Below, one piece after another: positions 33,370-43,289 of a stretch of DNA of 64,000 bases. The notes under the pieces were generated by a model, which had not been told where the DNA came from, searched no databases, and saw only the letters and a list, made by a program, of their open reading frames with translations. The position numbers and the translations under genes are program-made. The stretch's first letter is position 1; every line of letters starts with the position of its first letter. This DNA comes from Pseudo-nitzschia pungens (Eukaryota; Bacillariophyta; Bacillariophyceae; Bacillariales; Bacillariaceae): the NCBI GenBank assembly GCA_037355855.1, contig CM074765.1:3844001-3908000 (forward strand). Reading direction: 5' to 3'.

Positions 33370-34890
33370 TACAAATTTTCCGTTATTGCGCGCCATAAAT
33401 AAGTAACTGGGGGTTACATAAACGATAAATGTAACTTCTATTTCGGGAATCACTCAATTACGGTACTACCGTATGTAATTTTTTTATCAGCTGAACCTCC
33501 GTGAGTTTTTTAAAACAAAAAAAAATTATGTATTCAGTGCATGTAGGGGTCTTCAGTGCATTTTGAAACATCATTTTTCGAAAACACTCTACAGTACAGA
33601 CCAGTACCAAGCACTTCATATGGAACTCCTCTATAAATGTCTCCAGTACTAATTCTATATGGAGTTGAGAATTACATTTTGGCTCCTACTGAACCAATCT
33701 TGACTTGGTGACACTAGATAAACCAACTCTGGGCACAAGGGTTGGATGGACATGGGTGGCATGACTACAAGTCTATATTGCAACTGCTTCCAATTGAATC
33801 ACCTTGGTCAGAAGGGTAGAATTCATGTAGGAAATTAGTACCAGTGTTTTTATCTGGTACAGAGTAGTAAAAAATAATACTACTAATGAGCGATTCCTGG
33901 AATTACATATCGGAGTATTATATATTAGCATTCCTGGAATTATAGAACACATATAAAAATTGTGCACCCAATGGAAGAACTAGATCTGCCTCAATGGATG
34001 AGGCCTATTTTGGAATTTGGAATCTTGTCGAAAGAAACAAAAATTGTCTATTAACTGCCAACCCACGCCTCTACTTTTTTTTTCTGCGCGTCGTCACACG
34101 TGTTTGATTTCACGTGTAAACGTGCATTGAGTGATTGAAATTTTTGATTGTTAGATTCCATCTAGTTTTATGTACGCTTGTAGTTGGACAGACAGCACTA
34201 CAAGGTTATATGTACAATTGCATCAGATATACGAGTCTGGTTATTACAAAACGATACTTTACATAAGATATGAACGCCTAAATATGTACTTCCTCTGTTC
34301 CAAAATAAGTGTGCGATGACTTTAACGTGTGCGTTCTGTTTTAACTGTGTGTTTGTGTAGAAAGTATGTAAAAGTTATACTATAGAATTAAAATAGGTGC
34401 GCATCGTGCAAAAAACACACACAAAACAAACACAAACAAAAATAAATAGTATTATCACGCTAAAATACGAGAATTAATTAATTAATCGACAAGAAAAAAT
34501 AGGCTATCTTTGGACAATAAAACGCAAGACAAGAACTCTCTTGTTGTTTCTATCACCTATTGCATGACAAAAGTTTAGTGTCTGAGCTTTCCAAAAAACC
34601 TTCCTAGAGGTTCAAATGCCAGGTGGAACCCTTTCAACCGGTAAAATCACATTTGAAGGGCAAAACGGGCCCTTTTCAAGTCCTAATGAAAGGTAGACCA
34701 ATAGCACAAGCCTATTAGTGTCTAACCAGGCATAAGGACTTAGTTGAGGACCCAAAAAGATGAAAATTGATCGATACACAAGCTTGTGTGGAAGAGGCTT
34801 GAAGTAAGGTTACGCAGACTTCACCAGTAGAAAAAGGATCGCCCGATTTTGACATGAAAAAATGCACAGATGCCCACAATGAAACGCAGA
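33370..34890. other. gene-free AT-rich region upstream of the tRNA
   Basis: No protein gene is supported. AAAATAAGTGTG at about 34312-34323 matches the right end of the MITE-like stretch at 9512-9523. An exact GTAAGGTTAC lies at 34804, and a T6 tract on the minus strand lies about 30 bases downstream of the tRNA. Confidence 0.6.
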
Positions 34891-34961
34891 TGCACCAGCC
34901 GACAATCGAACTCGGGGCCCAACGATGGCAACGTTGGATTTTACCACTAAACCACTGGTGC
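34891..34961 (-). tRNA. tRNA-Gly (GCC)
   Basis: 71 bases, reading GCACCAG...CTGGTGC-A on the minus strand. It has a perfect 7-bp acceptor stem, a D arm GTTT-AGTGGTA-AAAT, an anticodon stem CAACG/CGTTG with loop TTGCCAT (anticodon GCC, glycine), a 4-base variable loop, and a T arm CCGAG-TTCGATT-GTCGG. The T stem has a G-G mismatch where the conserved G53-C61 pair should be, which also weakens the internal B box. There is no intron and no encoded CCA. A T-run terminator follows about 30 bases downstream. It is either functional with a defect or a recent pseudogene. Confidence 0.8.
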
Positions 34962-35663
34962 TATTGTTCCTTCAGACGTCTTGTCGTAATCATTATTTAT
35001 AGTTGCTAGTTTGCTCATTCAAAATATAATGATCTACTTCGTATTAATGTTGCTCCTTTACAGTGGGATTATGGCGGAAGGTGAAGTCAACCCTCTTACG
35101 AGTATTTTAGAGTTCTAGTGCGGCCCAGTTTCTCATGTCATATCGCTCTCAGAACAACCACAATCAAGGACCGCCAATTCTTTGTTACTGCCACGAGCAC
35201 GATCACCACATTGATCGATAATAGTACTGTAACCGATTCAGCTTTTATTCTTGTTGTCGCCGGTGAATCAAGAACCCACCATCATTGCTGCTGCTGTTGC
35301 CTCCTTAAAAGCTCTGTAAGGGAAAAACGAGTGTTGACAGCTGATAGGAATTACTTACTAGTACTACTGGTAGTAGTATGCGCCACCAGCAGCATGAAAT
35401 GCTAGTACTACTAATATAACTATTCTTCTTGTTCCATATCAGCAGCTATCGCAGTGTTGTTTCCGGAGACCCCTTAATCAATGGAACTTAAAACTACGTC
35501 GTAGATACGAAGTAGATCTTACCATTACTATTTTTTGGGAAATGAAAAATAACGAAGAAATTCTATCTGTTTGTCTTAAGAGTATCATTCGTTGTTACAG
35601 TTAACTTTGAATCATAGTAACTATTGATATTACTACTATTCATTCTCCATGATTTGCATTTCT
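34962..35663. other. intergenic spacer
   Basis: Exact TACTTCGTA words (either strand) lie at 35035 and 35506. A 15-base copy of the inverted-repeat arm from 2804-2818 lies at 35336-35350. TAC/TAG triplet-like runs lie near 35355-35420. No gene is seen. Confidence 0.6.
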
Positions 35664-37277
35664 TTACAACAGAATGGCATAGTATCCCTTCTCGCGTATT
35701 AACGTGTAAATAGTTGATGCTGCTTTCCTTTGGGATAAGTCTTCGCCAAAGTTTTCTTGGGTTGCTACCCTATTTGCTCGTGCTAGAACATAAGGCCACA
35801 AATTGCAAGGGACATGGCTCGTGCCGCTCTGAGAGTCGAACGAGGGAGCAGTATGTAGTGTACACTCGATGGCCGGATCGGGGCAGTTATGCACATCGTG
35901 ATCTACTAGCAGTGCTCGTCGTCCTGCTCGATTCAGTTCCAACGTCCATTCGATACTCTCGCTTCGAATTCCATTCGGTAGTGATAATTCTTTTAGGTAA
36001 AAATTCCGCAGCAATCCTCGGTATAATTCCTTGCGCACCTTTGCGGTGCAATCGATGCGCTGCCTCCCGTCTAGGTATAGATGTATTAAGTTTTCCTGAC
36101 ACTTGGGAAGGATTTGAGCCAAAGCAATGAGGCCCCCATCGCTAATGAAGCAATCTTGAAGATACACTCTCGAAAGATTGGGATGGCTCGACAAAACCAC
36201 AGCCAGTTGGTGGACGTCCTCGTCAAGCAATATGTTTTTCGATAAGTTCAACGTCCTCAGAGAGGTATTTTGGTCCGCCAAAACGGTCGGGAGGATACCG
36301 AGATCCAGAATGCTGTGGTTACTTTTTTTGTTCTGGGCTCCCTTCGGCAGCCTTTGCCACGATAGATCCAAGTGGGACAATCCACAACGGCAATGACTCA
36401 ATATTTTGTGCAAAACGTGCAGTGACTCTTCATCGACCATGTTTCCGTTTAATTTTAGAGTCTGCATGGACTCCGGATTCAAGGCATCTAGAAGATCGGC
36501 GAGATATTCGTCGCGCAAATGACATTGTTGCAGATCCAACACGTTGAGTCGAGGAAGACTTCGTAGTGCATTGTGCAGAGAATCCGCGACTTGCATCATA
36601 TCGGAATGGACGCGCCCCATGATCGATGATTTCGTGAAGTCAAATTCTTTTAGGCTAAAATTCCCACGAAAAGTCAATTCTTCCAGATTTGACAAAAGAG
36701 GGAGGGCCTTTTCGAGGAAATCCGCGGTTTCCGGTGTTAGTGTCGTCCCTTTCAACGTAAGTGATCGAAATTGAAAACAACAACCATCACGTTTATTGTC
36801 CTTGATCTGATTTGCTCCCCGTTTCAGTCCTCTGGCGACGTAAATTGGTAAGTGTCGTTGTGTGTCGTATCGAACTGTTAAAGATGAATTGGTTTCCATG
36901 AGAACTACAATGAGATGTTCCAATTGTTCGTTTCCCTCGCAGTTGTGCAGTATGACTTCGCGTGCATTGCCGACCATTGGTTCGTTATCCCCGGGTCTCG
37001 AACTCAATGATGATCGAACTCGCTTCTGCTCTTCTTCTTCATCTTGGCAGCATTGCATCCGGAGAAAAGATTCCAAAGCATCTATAACTGTTGGATCAAT
37101 TTCAAGCATATTCCAATTGGAAAGCAGAAGGCTTGAATAATAAAAAGAGCTATTGAACGACGATTGAGGCGCCGACAACGTCGAGGACCTTTTATTTTCG
37201 ATTTCATCCTTCTTCGCCTCTTCAATTCGTTGAAGAAGGAGCGGGGTGCCCATTCGTCCGTGCAGAAAAAGTCTCAT
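35664..37277 (-). CDS. leucine-rich repeat (RNI-like) protein
   Basis: A single-exon gene of 537 residues with ATG at 37277. Irregular LRRs of the ribonuclease-inhibitor type run from about residue 165 to 430, with units such as FRSLTLKGTTLTPETADFLEKAL, LNVLDLQQCHLRDEYLADLLDAL, LKLNGNMVDEESLHVLHKIL, LRTLNLSKNILLDEDVHQLAVVL and LSRVYLQDCFISDGGLIALAQIL. The C-terminus has a segment (NLWPYVLARANR...ASTIYTLIREKGYYAIL) resembling the tail common to diatom LRR proteins. There is no signal peptide or membrane helix. LRR proteins of this kind are protein-binding scaffolds, and the partner is unknown. Codon use is less GC-rich than in the ABC or GH2 genes nearby. Confidence 0.85.
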   Translation of the reverse strand: MRLFLHGRMGTPLLLQRIEEAKKDEIENKRSSTLSAPQSSFNSSFYYSSLLLSNWNMLEIDPTVIDALESFLRMQCCQDEEEEQKRVRSSLSSRPGDNEPMVGNAREVILHNCEGNEQLEHLIVVLMETNSSLTVRYDTQRHLPIYVARGLKRGANQIKDNKRDGCCFQFRSLTLKGTTLTPETADFLEKALPLLSNLEELTFRGNFSLKEFDFTKSSIMGRVHSDMMQVADSLHNALRSLPRLNVLDLQQCHLRDEYLADLLDALNPESMQTLKLNGNMVDEESLHVLHKILSHCRCGLSHLDLSWQRLPKGAQNKKSNHSILDLGILPTVLADQNTSLRTLNLSKNILLDEDVHQLAVVLSSHPNLSRVYLQDCFISDGGLIALAQILPKCQENLIHLYLDGRQRIDCTAKVRKELYRGLLRNFYLKELSLPNGIRSESIEWTLELNRAGRRALLVDHDVHNCPDPAIECTLHTAPSFDSQSGTSHVPCNLWPYVLARANRVATQENFGEDLSQRKAASTIYTLIREKGYYAILL

Positions 37278-38751
37278 GATGCCGATTCTCTTTTGGTGCC
37301 TTGAGAGAGATTGGTTTCGACTTTTCTTCCTTTGATGCGGTGTTACAGAACAACTTGGTCTCGGAAGGAAATGATCTTATGCGAGTTTTCAAAAGAAACG
37401 TTTTTGACGAGCACTCTTGACGGCGGAAAGGTTTTGTTTCGAATGCCTTATTTCAGAAGGAGAAATAGGAAACTGTAATGGAAGACGAAATACAGTAATA
37501 AAAAATAATGAGGAGAAATCATGACCAGGTTTATTGCTTGCCAGTCGCGAACACAACGGAGTTTACAAAAGAAGCGACCAACGTCTCGTTGGTTGTGTCT
37601 TGGTGAGTCAAGCACGAATGGTTTTTGCCGATTGCAATGAAAAGCGCGATGATGGAATGAATCGTGTTAAGAAGGAAATTACCGGTAAGGAGTAACCTTA
37701 CGTAGTACGTAGTACAGTAATTGTTAATTTTTACAACTCCACTAATTGTACGAGTACGAACGTTCGAGCACTCGAATTTTTCATACGTCCTACGGTAATG
37801 TAGGTCCCAGATACTAGAGGTAACCTTAAGTTACCAGTCCAAATCAATTTGGTTCTCCCGAATTTCGAAGAGATTTTGCGATTTTGTGAATGTATGCTGA
37901 TGTCTTCGCATGTCGCTATCAACATGGTATCGGAAAGCAGGTGCGCGAGATATCTCATCTCCCAAAGACTCAGTTACGCACGAGCGCACGCCAGCTCCAC
38001 ACAAATACTAGTAAGTAGCCTTAGCCTTGCCTTCATTTCAGAACAAGACGAAGTAACTTGACTTGCCTAACACACAGATACACATCTCAGTGCTGGAACG
38101 AGAAAGGACTAACACTGTTCCAAGCAGAATGTTGTACATGATGATGTATACTAAGATTTACTTCTTGTTGTTACTACTTGTTTGACAGCCATGCTACTAG
38201 CACTAAATTGAATTCTTTCCAAGAAACAAGTTTTTGTCATTCTTCTTACTATCCAATGGGCAAGCAACCACTGTCTCCAGATGAATTCAGTTGATTCAAG
38301 GTCCTGTTTTAGTATCTACTTCATAGAACAATAACCTTCAATCCCTATTAGAAGCACAGACAATACTAGTAAGGTTACTACGTAATTACAGTACCGTATG
38401 TGCGGCACGGAATGAACAATCAATACAGACTTAATCTTTGACCCACTCGACTACATGCGCGTTTACTTTTTTTTACGATTGACGGATTGAATAGTGGAAT
38501 TCTTAAAATTTAAACTTTTTCAATATTTATTTATTTTTTCACGAAAAAATAACACGTGACAACGTCACATTCTCTTTCCATCATCTACAACATTATGCCG
38601 ACCAACGACAATTTGGAACGTACTCTCAGTTCGCAGTGGACATGCAGGCATTCATTCATTCCAACTCGACGATATATCATACTTGCACGTCGATGCCAAC
38701 TAACCCATAGAACGGAAATCACGACGAATCTATCATCAAGATCCCTTCGCC
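37278..38751. other. divergent intergenic region
   Basis: A spacer between the LRR gene (minus) and the ABC transporter gene (plus). Exact decamers lie at 37692 and 38369. The compound GGTAACCTTAAGTTACC lies near 37820. ACGTGACAACGTCAC lies near 38553, about 200 bases upstream of the transporter start, and contains an ACGTCA CCRE half-site. No gene is seen. Confidence 0.6.
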
Positions 38752-40689
38752 ATGACAGAAACAAAGCCGCTGGTTACGCTTCGGGCTCGCCCAACCGGTG
38801 CCGGAGCTCCCTTTGGAGAGTCCATTGAATTCTCGCTGAATCCTGGTTCTTGCGTCGAGCTTCGGGGCCCTTCCGGGCGGGGAAAGACGACGATTGCGAC
38901 GGTTCTCACGGGAATGCACGAGCCTTCTCACCAGGATTCCCTCTTGCGCAAACTGCAATTGGAGGTCTCTTGCGATTGGGACCCCGATATTCCCGTCCGG
39001 GAACGATGCGGGGTGTTGTTCCAGCAGACGACGCTCCTCGATGAACTCACCGTGGCGGGCAATCTGGCGGTGGCCCTAAAGTTGCACGAGGACGTCTTTT
39101 CCACCCCCGTGGCGAGAGACGCGAGAATCAAGCAGCTGCTGGACACGGTCGGATTGAACTACGGGAAAGACGCCCACAAGTTGCCCAGCGAGCTCTCGGG
39201 GGGAATGGGCCGTCGGGTATGCCTGGCACTCCAGCTGGCTCAGCGCAAGCGCGTCATTGTCTTGGACGAGCCATTTACGGGGTTGGATACCGTTTCGGCC
39301 GAGGGCGTGGCGAGGGAACTGGTCCGGCTGCGAAAAACGCAAAAGACGGCCTTGCTGCTGATCTCCCACGAACCGCACCTGTCCAAGCTGGTGCACGGCG
39401 AGCACGACGACTGCATTGTCGAACTCCAGGCGCCATTGTTCCACGCGGCAAACGGATCGTCGTCGTCGTCGTCCAAACGAACAAGACCGAGTTTGTTCGG
39501 TACAACGTTTTTCGATCGATTCATGGAACGACTCGTGGATTATGTCTTTTACAGTCTTCCATTGATTCTGATGGCGTTCGTGGCGTAAGTGCTGTGGTTC
39601 GAGCCGTCATTATTCTCATTCCGTGCATCGTTTTGTTGCCACGAAAATCTAGTTTTTGATTTTGATCTCTGCTCTCATTGGTTGCATTCGTTTCTTCGTT
39701 TCTCCGCTCCATCTCGCAGCTGCGGATTGGCTATTTCCATGCTGAGTGCGGACATATTGCAGCGGTTGGACATTTCGAACAAGGTTTTGGACCTGATCGA
39801 TGTCGAGGTTCGACCCCTCATCAAGCTGCTCACGGGACAAGAAGCATCCTCCATCCAAATGATGGGCATCCGCTTCAAGGTCAACTCGATGATGAACCAG
39901 ACCGTCCCGCCCGCAAAGGCGACGCTCTACGCGATTGGATTGGCGAAACTGTTTGTGCTGGAGGTCGGGCCCCTCCTGACGGCGCTGCTGCTGTGCGGTC
40001 GGATCGGGGGAAGCTACGCGGGCAAGGTCGGGACCATGCAGGCGACGAACCAAAACAATCTCCTGAGGGTGTTGGGGGTCGATCCGCGGTGGTGGACGCT
40101 GGCGCCGTCGGTTTTGGCGGCCTCGATTGCCTCGCCGATTCTGACGACCGCGGGCACGGCCCTCGCGCTGGGATTGGGGGGGATTGTCGGACCCCTGTAC
40201 GGGCTGGAAAAAATCGGGTACGCCAATCGGAGCTATTGGTCCGACCTGCGGGAATCCATCTTTCCGGTCTTGAGACTGGTGAGTTTTGAGGGCTGCTGGA
40301 AGGAGGAGCTTTCCTCTTCGATGGAGAATGCCGGTGACGAAGGGACCAAGAGCCTCTGGGGAATCTTGCGTTCCGTCGCCTCCGTCCTTTTCGAGGGTCT
40401 TTCGCATCCATCGGGCCTCGACCTGCGCGTGGCGTACAATCCTCGCGAGGGAACACGCATGGATGCGATGATTGAATTGGCCACCTACCCGCCCATTTAT
40501 CATTTCATCAAGGCGGAAGCATACATTCTGATCATTCTTGGCGTTGCCGAATGGGCGGGCAGATATTACAAGCCCAATCTCACGCCCCGGGGTGTTCCGT
40601 CCGTGATCACTCTCTCGGTTGTGCTGTCGGGGCTTTTGGTGATTCTTGCAGACTGGGGATTCAGTCAACTGCTGATGTCGAGGGAATAA
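38752..40689 (+). CDS. ABC transporter: MlaF-like ATPase fused to MlaE-like permease
   Basis: Two exons, 38752-39584 and 39720-40689. The 135-base intron has donor GTAAGT and acceptor CTCGCAG, with phase 2, joining MAFVA-CGLAISML. The product is 600 residues. Residues 1-240 are an ABC ATPase with Walker A GPSGRGKTT (39-47), Q-loop LFQQTTLLDELTVAGN, signature LSGGMGRR (about 148), Walker B VIVLDEPFTGLD (about 168) and H-loop LLISHEP (about 203). Residues of about 260-600 are an MlaE/TGD1-type permease with the diagnostic EVGPLLTALLLCGRIGGSYAGKVGTMQATNQNNLLRVLGVDP. In bacteria and in plant plastids these are separate subunits that, with an MCE protein, move phospholipids between membranes. Here both are in one chain, in ATPase-permease order. 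No presequence is seen, so the membrane is unknown. No MCE partner lies in the window. Confidence 0.9.
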
Positions 40690-41498
40690 AAACAATGACA
40701 ACAACGACGACGCTACAAAGTCTGCCAAAGCAATCACCCGACCGATGAACTCTCTCCTGGCTGCGAAATGCTTTTTGGGTGTTCCGCGCGTGCTTGGGAT
40801 GATACGGTGCAGTTGTTGAGAGTTTCGATCGGGGCGTGGTCGATCCCCGCCCAACCGTCGGGGGACGTCCGGGACGATGTTTTCTCGAATGGCCCGAAAA
40901 CTGTCCCAGATACGATACGCGGACGAATCATCCAAAATAATTATTTGAGATGGCGATTCTTATTCCTTCGTACGTAGTATTTATTAGTATTCAGTCCCGC
41001 AAAGCGCATTCCGACTTTGGTGTAGGATACTGTATTGAATACTACTACTGTATACTCGTTCATTCTTGAACTACACGTTCCGACATGGCTTTTGCTGTTC
41101 CTGTCGCAAGGAGGAAGCATGCTGTATGCCGCATGCAGAATGCTCACTCCGAGAGTCAAACACTATTGTACGATATCGTGCAGTCGAAGGCCTGCTGTCG
41201 CATTCGTCCGGGAGAGCACACCCGAGAATAGCGGCATCGGCAATAGAGGCACCGGAGAATCGAATCAAAAACGAAAGGGTTGCAATCGAACTCGGATCGG
41301 TCGTCGTGCTCGTTTCGTCGCTCGAGAATCTGCCGCACCGCTCGGTTCCTTCGCATCGAATTTGAATGTGAATTTGAATTCGAATTTGAACGTGCATCTC
41401 ATCGCATCCCACTGCATCCGATTCGCATCCGATTCGCATCCGATTCGCATCCGATTCGGATTCGCAATCGCATTCGCATTCGGATTCGCACAACGGCA
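40690..41498. other. convergent intergenic spacer with tandem repeats
   Basis: The 3' flanks of the transporter and the SDR gene. GAATTTGAATTC-like words lie at about 41360-41395, and an 11-bp tandem repeat at 41414-41457. Frames through the repeats are low complexity and are not called. Confidence 0.6.
41414..41457. repeat. 11-bp tandem repeat (GCATCCGATTC)4
   Basis: Four perfect copies, followed by related ATTCGCA words up to about 41495, immediately downstream of the SDR stop codon. Confidence 0.85.
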
Positions 41499-42590
41499 TT
41501 AGATCGCCCCCTTGCTCACGAAAAATTCCACCAGATCCCTCAGGGTCTCCTCCAGGGGTCGCAGCGCCACGCCGAGGCTGTTCTTGCGCGTGTGATCGAA
41601 CTGCGTGGGGATGGCCGACTCGTAGTCCTCTCCCGGTTTCAGGGGCGGCGGAACGTACGCAAAACCACCCGAACCGCCACCGGAAGCTTTCGCGGCCGCC
41701 GTTGCCGCTGCGAACGCCCCCAGAATCTCCCTCCAGGAGTAGGACCGGTTCACCCCAAAGTACCGGCCCGACGCCCCGAGGTTCAGCGCCGCCGCCACGT
41801 GCAGCTCGGCCAGGTCCCGGACGTCGATGATGCTCATGCTGTCGTTCGGTACGCAATCGGCCATGGCCTGCTTGCGGAGGATCCGGACCATCCAGGGAAG
41901 GGAGTTGCCCCCGATTTGCTCGCCGTCCCCGAGCGGGGGACCCAGGATCAGATTGGGATTGAGAATGACCAGCCGCGGCGTCGCGGGATCCCCCGCGACG
42001 GCTTCGTCCACGATCTCGTTGGCGTGGTTCCGCCCGACGGCCTCCAGCGCCTTCCGCTCCATGAGCGTCTTGGCCGCCGGCGAGTACCGTCCCCGGGAGA
42101 TTTGCTCGTCGGGATCGCTAAAGTGCGAGACCTCCGACTTGGGAATCTCCGGGGCGAGCCCCCCCGGGGGATTCGTCGATCCGCCCGAGGACGTCAGCAC
42201 GACGACGGGAACTCTCTCGGCCTTCGCGGCGGCGATCAGGGCCAGCGCGTTGGAGACCATAAAGTCGATCGTGTCGGGGGACTGGCGCTCGAAGCCGGCG
42301 CAGAAAAAGGCGGCGTCCGTCCCCCGCAGGGCGGCCGAGAGCTCGTTCGAGGGCGGGAGGGTGGCCCTGCCCGGGAGCTCGAGGGGGACCACCTCCACGT
42401 CCCGGGCGAGATCCTTCAGCCACCCCGCGGCGGCAACCTTCCGCGAGGTGCACCGGACGGCCAGCCCACGCTCGCCGAGGGCCTTGGCGACGGCGGATCC
42501 GACGTAGCCCGTGGCGCCAATCACGACGGCGGTTTTCTTCTCGGTCTTGTTGTCGTTGTCGTTGTTCTGGTTCTGGTTGTCGTCACTCAT
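41499..42590 (-). CDS. NAD(P)-dependent extended SDR (epimerase/reductase-like)
   Basis: 363 residues from the ATG at 42590; an in-frame TTG at 42680 is not used. After an Asn/Asp-rich, poorly ordered start, the Rossmann motif AVVIGATGYVGSAVAKAL (G25, G28, G31) begins the domain. It continues with FFCAGFERQSPDTIDFMV and VVVLTSSGGSTN, and ILNPNLILGPPL and SIIDVRDLAELHVAAALN are typical of dihydroflavonol reductase/cinnamoyl-CoA reductase-like proteins. The active-site stretch reads RYSPAAKTLMERKA. Tyr169 and Lys174 are five apart instead of the usual four, so catalysis may be altered or a neighbouring residue used. There is no presequence, so it is probably cytosolic. The substrate is unknown. 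The 5' leader carries a GTT-repeat (about 42616-42646). Confidence 0.85.
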   Translation of the reverse strand: MSDDNQNQNNDNDNKTEKKTAVVIGATGYVGSAVAKALGERGLAVRCTSRKVAAAGWLKDLARDVEVVPLELPGRATLPPSNELSAALRGTDAAFFCAGFERQSPDTIDFMVSNALALIAAAKAERVPVVVLTSSGGSTNPPGGLAPEIPKSEVSHFSDPDEQISRGRYSPAAKTLMERKALEAVGRNHANEIVDEAVAGDPATPRLVILNPNLILGPPLGDGEQIGGNSLPWMVRILRKQAMADCVPNDSMSIIDVRDLAELHVAAALNLGASGRYFGVNRSYSWREILGAFAAATAAAKASGGGSGGFAYVPPPLKPGEDYESAIPTQFDHTRKNSLGVALRPLEETLRDLVEFFVSKGAI

Positions 42591-43285
42591 TGTGGTGTTT
42601 TGTTTGTTTGTTCTTTTGTTGTTGTTGTTGTTGTTGTTGTTGTTGGTATGCGGTGGGGGTTCGATAGTTTTCGGATGCAATCGTATGGGATGCGAAACAC
42701 TTGCGGATGGGATGAGATACGCGATGAGAAAAACTGGAAGAACGGTAAGGTTGTGTAGACGCTGAGATTATGGTAAATCTTACTTATGGGAGTTATGAAT
42801 TCGAAGTTGGAGCAAGTTGGCATTATTTTTGACGGTAATGCACGATGACATACTTCGTACAACACTGTAGAGTTTGTACTGCGCAGATGAAGCCGAAAAA
42901 GATCTTGTCTGGTCGGGGGAATCAAAGAGTGAGTCATTATTTTTTTCTACTGTAGTTGATGACAGGGGTCATGAGACGTACACGTATCATACGGTACCAG
43001 GTACCAAGTAACCTTACCCGGTAGCCTTACTCGTACGTCGTGATTGGATCCTGATTGGATCCGAATGACAGCTTCCCGCGCACGAAAGATTTCCGGAGAA
43101 TTCATCCATCATCTCCCGAGTGAAAGGGAAGTAGTAGAAGTACGTAGAAGTAAGGTCAATCAGTAATTTTGCATCGTTACCGCACAACCTCTCACCGCTT
43201 TTTGTTCCGCCAAGTGTCCCGAGCAACAACAATCATTGGCAAAAAATACTGCGTGGAGCATAAAGAAAGAAGCAATGAACAAACG
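42591..43285. other. divergent promoter region between SDR and GH2 genes
   Basis: It contains a (GTT)n run at about 42616-42646, a TACTTCGTA at 42851, an exact GTAACCTTAC at 43008, and duplicated TGATTGGATCC near 43040. No gene is seen. Confidence 0.6.
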
Positions 43286-43289
43286 ATGA
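43275..43289 (+). promoter_or_regulatory. uORF overlapping the GH2 start codon
   Basis: A 4-codon upstream frame (ATG AAC AAA CGA TGA) whose stop TGA overlaps the GH2 ATG at 43286 as ATGA. If translated it could modulate initiation by reinitiation. It is seen in sequence only. Confidence 0.3.

Noticed and set aside
34280..34440. Resemblance of TCCTCTGTTCCAAAATAAG to plant Stowaway MITE ends
   Set aside because: No matching inverted end was found nearby, and a similarity over so short a length is not enough.
39649..40935. 428-codon minus-strand frame opposite the permease exon
   Set aside because: Low-complexity Arg/Gln translation; the opposite strand is a clear MlaE permease.
41414..41457. 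Short regular repeats as a possible CRISPR array
   Set aside because: Units are 11 bases head to tail without spacers, in a eukaryotic genome; an ordinary tandem repeat.
41280..42758. 492-codon plus-strand frame opposite the SDR gene
   Set aside because: Shadow through GC-rich codons and tandem repeats; the minus strand has the Rossmann motifs.
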